A DNA stretch of 64,000 nucleotides from Sphaerolaimus hirsutus (taxonomy: Eukaryota; Nematoda; Chromadorea; Monhysterida; Sphaerolaimidae), in contig OZ038451.1 in the NCBI GenBank assembly GCA_964036195.1, positions 16,000,529 to 16,064,528 on the forward strand, read 5' to 3'. The translations under genes were made by a program, and so were the position numbers. Below the pieces are notes generated by a model, which saw only the letters and a list, made by a program, of their open reading frames with translations, did no database searches and was not told the DNA's origin. This document shows positions 58,241 to 64,000 of this stretch, piece after piece (position 1 is the stretch's first letter; every line of letters begins with the position of its first letter).

Positions 58241-59789
58241 TACACCACTGATCACTAACATCCAACCACCAGCGATTTTTTTAAAAGTTCGCCACCCCCG
58301 ATCTAGGACTTATTGGTTGGATGTGTTCCATGAAAAATGAAGTTAAAACATTTGTCTAAAAAAGTATATGGGCACCCCCCGCTGAAACCCCCCGTGGGCT
58401 GTGTAAACGGCCCACACTTTTTCTATACAACTTTTTGCTGATCACTCAACTCCAATCATGAGTTATAATTCACTGAAATCCTGTCTTTCAAGGCCGTTTT
58501 TTGGCCTGAAAAACAGAACAGGCTCATGGCGAAGTGCCAAAAGCCATTTCAAGGGCATTTTTACCTATCAAAATAAGATAATGATATTTTAATTTTGTAT
58601 TGCTTTGTACCGCGGAATGCACGCAGTCGTCATTCTTATCGCAGAACTTTCTAGCGCCGCGAAACGTGATTGTAAAAAAAACTTCCACATGAAAGAGGAA
58701 GCCGAAGGCATTCTTTTTAAACTTACTGCGCGGAAATACCGTATTTCTCCGTGTAAACCGCCCGGGCGTTATACAAAACCAAGGCACTTTTCAGCAACTT
58801 TTTTTTAAAACTTGTATAACGCCCGGGCGTTAAATTATTGGGGAGGGGGGCGTTATACACGGAAAACATTTTGCTTACATATCTGCATAAATATGTTTTG
58901 TTCCCAGCGTGCAGCGAATTCAATGAAAAACGTGCATACGCTGAATAACAATGCATGCCGCAAAGTCACAGCATTCAAAAATACAAACGACGTGAACGCT
59001 TCATTACTGTGCAGCTCGATTTGACATAAAAATATTTCAACTTGGCTTAAGTTTTTGAAACCAAGTATAGCGCCCCGGGGGCGCTATAAAGCTGTATAAC
59101 GCCCCGGGCGTTGTGCACGGGGGGGGGGCGGTTTACACGGAGAAATACGGTACACCATCCCAAATTTTTGAGAATATGCGAGGCGAAGTTTTAAGAAGAC
59201 ACCAAATTTCAATCCGGGAAGAAAATTAGTAGAGATGAAAATGTAGCGAGGTGTTTTAAATTTCGCCTAGCATATTCTCAAAAATTTGGGAGGGTGTATT
59301 TCCACGCAGTAAGTTTTAAAACAATGCCTTCGGCTTCCTCTTTCATGTGGAAGTTTTTTCCAATCACGTTTCGCAGCGCTAGAAAGTTCTGCGATAAGAA
59401 TGACGACCGCGTGCATTCCGCGGTACAAAGCAATACAAAATTAAAATATCATTATCTTATTTTGATAGGTAAAAATGCCGTTGAAATGGCTTTTGGCACT
59501 TCGCCATGAGCCTGTTCTGTTTTTCAGGCCAAAAAACGGCCTGGAAAGACAGGATTTCAGTGAATTATAACTCACGATTGGAGTTGAGTGATCAGCAAAA
59601 AATTGTATAAAAAAGTGTGGGCTGTTACAGCCCACAGGGGGTTTCAGCGGCGGGTGCCCATATACTTTTTTAGACAAATGTTTAAACTTTATTTTTCATG
59701 GAACACACCCAACCGATAAGTCCTAGATCGGGGGTGGCATATTTTTAAAAAAAATCGCTCGTGGTTGGATGTAAGTGATCAGTGGTGTA
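58241..59789. repeat. 1.55-kb inverted repeat with nested insertions
   Basis: The ends TACACCACTGATC and GATCAGTGGTGTA are inverted, and the ~490-bp arms (58241-58737 and 59302-59789) match at most positions. Between them sit a CCGTAT element (58739-59150) and a separate hairpin (about 59151-59301, CACCATCCCAAATTTTTGAG and its inverse). Frames encoded in the arms are near-identical in mirror image and are not genes. Confidence 0.85.
58739..59150. mobile_element. CCGTAT element with GTGTAAACCGCCCGGGCG arms
   Basis: It starts CCGTATTTCTCCGTGTAAAC and ends TTACACGGAGAAATACGG, with TA on the left and right. The arms use 'CGTTATAC' and 'CGCCCGGGCG' words. It shares only the first ~11 bases with the CCTCGAAATACC subfamily. 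Confidence 0.82.
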
Positions 59790-61031
59790 CAGTGTCAGAC
59801 AATGTATTGTTATGTTTCTTGCGGTCATGATGTGCCTACACACACTAGTTTTCACCGTGACTTCTTGTGAAAACTGAAATTTTTTCAAATCCAAATAAAT
59901 GAACACGGTTGAATAATTTTATCAAATTTTAATTGGAATTTACATTAATGAATGTAAAAATTTGAAATTTTTCAAACTAAAACACACAGCATACAAAAAG
60001 AGTAGGCTGGATGTTGCCATGTTGTGTGTGTAGGGCCAATATGACTGTGGAGTAGCCCAGGTTGGTTTCAGGTTGGTTTCAGGTCAGATGAAAGACCCCG
60101 AAACCTGAACCAGCCTACAATTTTTATGTCAACTTGAAAATTGGCTCAAACAAAGAAAATTATTAGCCGAGAACAATTTTTACTTATAATACTTGCTTCT
60201 GACAAGGGAAGTTTCTTTCCAATCATTGCCTGACAGTATCTTTATATGTACTTTGCTGGGTGGTTTAGGGATGGCATTTTTCAATGGTTTTTCTTAAAGT
60301 AACATTTTTTATAACAACCAGATCGTTAAGAGGTGTTATATTTCCATGGGTAGGCTGATTCTATTTTTCCAACTTAATTTGTGTCAACATCAAGAAAGTG
60401 GACATGTAATGTTATATTTTCACTTTATTTTGATATTAAAATGAACTGTTGGCATTTAGACATCATATTTAGACGTCATTAAGCGTGTGTAAAAACATAG
60501 GTACAGAAAATAGTATCTAAAATTTCTGCAAGAGTCATACTAAAACGTAACGCATCCGACTCGACTCGAGACTCGAGATTTTAGCCCGACTCGACTCGAC
60601 TTTTCACCGACTCGCCCGGAAAAATTTTCGGGTTGTGACTCGAACTCGAGTTTGAAAAAAATCGAGTTTCGAGCCCTACCCTACCTGGTGCCCTTTATCT
60701 GCGGAACCCTGCACCATTTTATCATTCCACCCAAATGAATTTACTTTGCAAATTTGGTTTTGCACACGACACCATGCAAGTCAATCGAGTTTCAGCAGAG
60801 TACATTTGAATTTTACAGCCTCAGTAAGGGCAGGCACCGCAATAAGGAAAACGTGCCATGCCACGGCAATAGGGCATCCATGCCACGGCAATAGGGCATC
60901 CGAATCGGATTCAAACGCGACCGGGGTTTCACAGACATAAATTCAGACTTTGGTATTTATGCTTGTTCAATAAAACAGTCCATGCATTTCCCGTGATTTA
61001 TAAGTTACCAGATGAAATTAAAAACATATTA
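59790..61031. other. Gene-free stretch with small repeat fragments
   Basis: An end fragment of the GCGCACACTAGTTTTCAC MITE lies near 59834. A direct GGTTGGTTTCA duplication followed by CCCCGAAACCTGAACCAGCC is at 60059-60115; the same phrase is at 7483-7523. A CGACTCGACTCGAGACTCGAG motif cluster is at 60555-60685. No exon of MCCC2 or another gene was recognised. Confidence 0.5.
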
Positions 61032-61442
61032 CCGTATTTCCTCGAAATACCCCCCCCTCGTTTGACCCCCCCCTCTCGAGACCACTATGAAACAATCACC
61101 CCCCCCCCTCGAAATACCCCCCCCCAAATTGAGTGTAAAGGGAACGTACATGACAATAACTGTAGTTTGTGTTCTGTGTACTGCAGAACACACGTTAAAA
61201 CAATGTCGGTGTCACGTTAGAACAGTGTACATACCATCTACATACTAATATTAGTCTACAGAACCTTATAAATGGCGGTTTTTGTTGCATTTTTCGACGT
61301 CTGCGTACGTTTCAGACGACAATTTCGTACTTGGTTTTCAAAAATTTTCTTGTGAAACAATAACCCCCCCCCTCGAAATACCCCCCCTCTCGGGACCACT
61401 ATGAAACAATCACCCCCCGGGGGGTATTTCGAGGAAATACGG
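61032..61442. mobile_element. CCGTAT-family element, inverse sister of the 4.3 kb copy
   Basis: It starts CCGTATTTCCTCGAAATACC, ends TTCGAGGAAATACGG, and is flanked by TA. Core sequence (CAGAACACAC..ATGTCG..AATATTAGTCTACA) matches that of 4301-4752 in reverse complement. The left arm has lost some length. Confidence 0.85.
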
Positions 61443-61925
61443 TATATACAAAATTTCATATTCCATCATTAAAAATGGGACTGTCATACCGAATATCCGA
61501 CCTAAAATTATCTCGACAGGGGGGCTGCTGGTGCTTCATTTCAAAAGCGCATATTTATTTACAAATAAAACATTTAAGATATGTTATATAAGTTTATATA
61601 ACGACATTCCGAAAAGAATGCCCCCAAATATTTATTTTAAAACGTTAAAAAAAACTCCGGTAAACGAATTTTTTCAACGACCCTGTTTTTGGATAAGCCT
61701 CACCGACCAACACAAACGAATAGTTTCTGAAACATAATATTAACGGGTTTTGAAAATGGCAACTTAAATAAATAGGAATATACCAATGTAAAAAATTATT
61801 CGCGATTTTCTCATACCAAATGTCGGTCATTTTCCAGAAACATAATTTTCAGTGTGCATCGCATAAATCCAAAATGATTGCCAGAGATCATCAATTAAAA
61901 AAGAAGATTGGTACAGACAGATGTA

Positions 61926-62141
61926 CCGTATTACCTCGAATCAACCCCCCCCCCCCCCACGAAATATCCTCCTAAAATTTTGCTGGGGAATTAATAACCC
62001 CCCCTCGAAATACCCAAACCCAAATAGAGTGTACAGAGCATGTACACGAAAAATACCGCAGTGCGTGATCTGATGATGCAGAACACACATTAAAACTAAT
62101 GACTGAGTGACGTTAGGTCAGGGTTATGCATATATTTATAC
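61926..62141. repeat. One-ended CCGTAT-family fragment
   Basis: It starts CCGTATTACCTCGAATC with a poly-C arm and CCCTCGAAATACCC, but no matching right terminus appears before the next element begins at 62142. Confidence 0.55.
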
Positions 62142-62830
62142 AGTTGAGGCGTCTAATTCTAACAGTCGACAAGTCCACAAAATGCGATTTTGAGTAAATC
62201 GCATTTTTAGTTCTAATTTTTAATAGACCCAATTCCAGGTCCGTGATGCGTGTCCAATGGGGCTCTCTCATGCTCAGCATTAAGTTCCAAATGTGAACAA
62301 TAAAGTGTCAAATTTTCAGCCCCTGCTCTCAACGTATAATGGAAAAATTGAGTGTCTATAAAATTCTACTCGGACAGAACAAAACTATTTTGGGGAGGAA
62401 AATGCACTTATTGACTTCTTGCACTCGAGAACATTTTTGTTCCCGCCGGCGTTGCGCTTGCCTTATGGGAAATTTATGGACTTGTCGACTTTTAGAAATC
62501 GGTGTCCATGATGGACATATCATATTTTTTTTGCGTTTTTTTCCATAAAAGGCTGCGGAAGGTGGACTTGTCGACTTTTAGCCCAAAACTAAGTGGACTT
62601 GTCGACTTCTTGCCCAATTTTTTTTGCATTTTCCGCTAACAATGTCACATTTGGCACTTTGCCATATGGGCATGTGAGGTTAAAAAAATTTATGGGCAAA
62701 AATTATTTATGGGCAAAAAATTTATGGAAAATTATGAAAAATGTGTGGGAGTGGCCCCAGATGACGTTTCCAGGACTAACTCAAAATTTTCATATTTTGG
62801 ACTTGTTGACTTTTAGAATTGGACGCCTCA
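62142..62830. mobile_element. GAGGCGTC fold-back element without the nested insertion
   Basis: It starts TTGAGGCGTCTAATTCTAAC and ends TAGAATTGGACGCCTCAG, in reverse orientation to 3835-4948. At its position ~62335 the sequence runs straight through ATTATACGTTGAGAGC, where the 4 kb copy carries a 452-bp element between two TA dinucleotides. Confidence 0.8.
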
Positions 62831-62854
62831 GTTGTATATGTCCATAAACACTTA

Positions 62855-63354
62855 CTGTATTTCTCCGATCAAAGCACCCCCCCCCCGTTCAAAGCTCCCG
62901 GGGTGCTGTGCATAATGTTCTGTGTAAAGCACCCGGGTGCTTTACTTCTCATCCGAAATAAATTTGGTGATCATCTGTTAGCAGGTATAATATTGCAGAG
63001 AGGAAAGATCAAAGATCATCTAATAACATTTTTTGCATGGTGCGTGGCATTTAGCACACATGCCTATTGAATTGTATGCTGCGACTAAATCAAAGGCTTC
63101 TGGTTTGATTCACCATGGAAACTTCAAGTGGCACTTGTGTTCATAGATTTGTTGGTCGTGGAATTATTGCCTTCAAAGTCAAAAGTTGATCAGTCAGTAT
63201 TATTACCTAAGTATCTATCAGTATCGAACAAAACATAGTATAGCACCTCGTGATTTGCATTGCACCAGGGTGCTATAAACGGCACTTGAAAAGTAGTTTG
63301 AAAAGTGCTTCAATTTTGTCAAGCACCAGGGGTGCTTTGATCGGAGAAATACGG
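62855..63354. mobile_element. CCGTAT-type element with GATCAAAGCACCCC arms
   Basis: It starts CTGTATTTCTCCGATCAAAG and ends TTTGATCGGAGAAATACGG. The arms iterate 'AAGCACCCGGGTGCTTT'. It is flanked by TA. This is another arm type on the same terminus. Confidence 0.8.
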
Positions 63355-63492
63355 TACAGTATACGTCTCTGTCATTGGTGCATTTTTCAGCCCTGTGCCG
63401 GTACACATCTAAACCCATTACACATGTAGACAAAGTCTGTAGATAAACAGCGATTTTGTACATGTTCGATCTATAAACGTCTATCATTCAAT

Positions 63493-63654
63493 GGCCCCAC
63501 GCACGCTAGTTGACATCGACACCAAATGTCAACTGGTTCCGTTCCCAATTCAAAGCTTGCGTTTAAGCATCATTCGTAGGATCTTCAGCAAGCTTTGAAT
63601 CGGGATCGGCACCATCTACATTTGGTGTCGATGTCAACTAGCGTGTGTGGGCCC
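63493..63654. mobile_element. GGCCCCACGCAC-ended MITE, second copy
   Basis: The same size and same ~45-bp inverted termini as 8315-8477, including TTGACATCGACACCAAATGT. It is non-coding. Confidence 0.85.
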
Positions 63655-64000
63655 AATCAAACACAGCCCATTATTCAGCGGTGCTGGCAGCTTGCATTGT
63701 TTCCATTGCCAGTGTGTCAGAATTTCATTGGATGATAGTGATATCATTGGACACGCCCGCTCTACAGTGGGCGGTAAATACAAAGGTATAGAGGTCTATG
63801 CGTTTGTGTTTGCTGCCCACGGTAGAGCGGGCATGTCAAATAATACGCTCAACTCTTAATCCTAGATTTATGATGGGTGGAATTAGATGGGTGGCGGGTT
63901 TAGATGTGTAATGGGTTTAGACGTGTACTAGGCATCAGTCTTTTTTTCTACATCGGAGTATATGGCATTTCATAAAATTTCTGGCGAAGAAATAGACACC

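Noticed and set aside
58524-59509. Repeated peptide containing ARKFCDKNDD on both strands
   Set aside because: It is encoded in the inverted-repeat arms; no homology, no splice context, and the arms also carry repeat termini.

Overview
This is nuclear DNA of an animal, very probably an invertebrate; I cannot name the species. The evidence is five split genes with animal orthologues or an animal-type secretory leader, GT-AG introns, nuclear tRNA-Arg genes with T-run terminators, and an AT-rich background packed with non-autonomous DNA transposons and fold-back repeats. Almost all the long open frames outside the genes fall in repeats or introns and were left out.

Layout. 1-15.4 kb is repeat-rich and has only one weak gene candidate (minus strand, last exon near 9.9-10.2 kb). 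15476-20676 (+) is a complete seven-exon gene for an ELL-associated factor (EAF). 20.7-26.6 kb is intergenic repeat DNA. 26593-34227 (+) is a complete 15-exon LARGE-type xylosyl/glucuronyltransferase that glycosylates alpha-dystroglycan-like matriglycan. Converging on it, 34410-38041 (-), is a 19-exon gene for a small secreted Gly/Pro-rich repeat protein. Most of it is built from tandemly duplicated 39- or 48-nt phase-1 mini-exons. 42514-46770 (-) is mitochondrial ribosomal protein mL44 (MRPL44), with its first exon uncertain. 47325-55808 (-) is the 3' two-thirds of MCCC2, the mitochondrial methylcrotonoyl-CoA carboxylase beta chain; its 5' exons are not visible to the window end. Three identical tRNA-Arg(UCG) genes lie in the large last intron of MCCC2, two of them in the arms of a ~955-bp palindrome.

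The genes do not form one pathway. EAF acts in Pol II elongation, LARGE in the Golgi, mL44 and MCCC2 in mitochondria. Intron sizes are set largely by transposon insertions.

The most unusual material is in the repeats. Many elements share short termini (TAGGGTTGG, TAGTGATG, CAACGATGG with 8-bp target duplications; CCGTAT with TA duplications). Inside those termini, each carries arms made of a different iterated short motif (GGCGCC, GGCACCG, GAACCG, CCCGAT, GGAAAATGG, TTTTTAAAAA, CTATTGGAG, CCTCGAAATACCCCC), inverted at the two ends. One locus (38895-40903) holds three such elements nested, with target duplications legible at the inner and outer levels.
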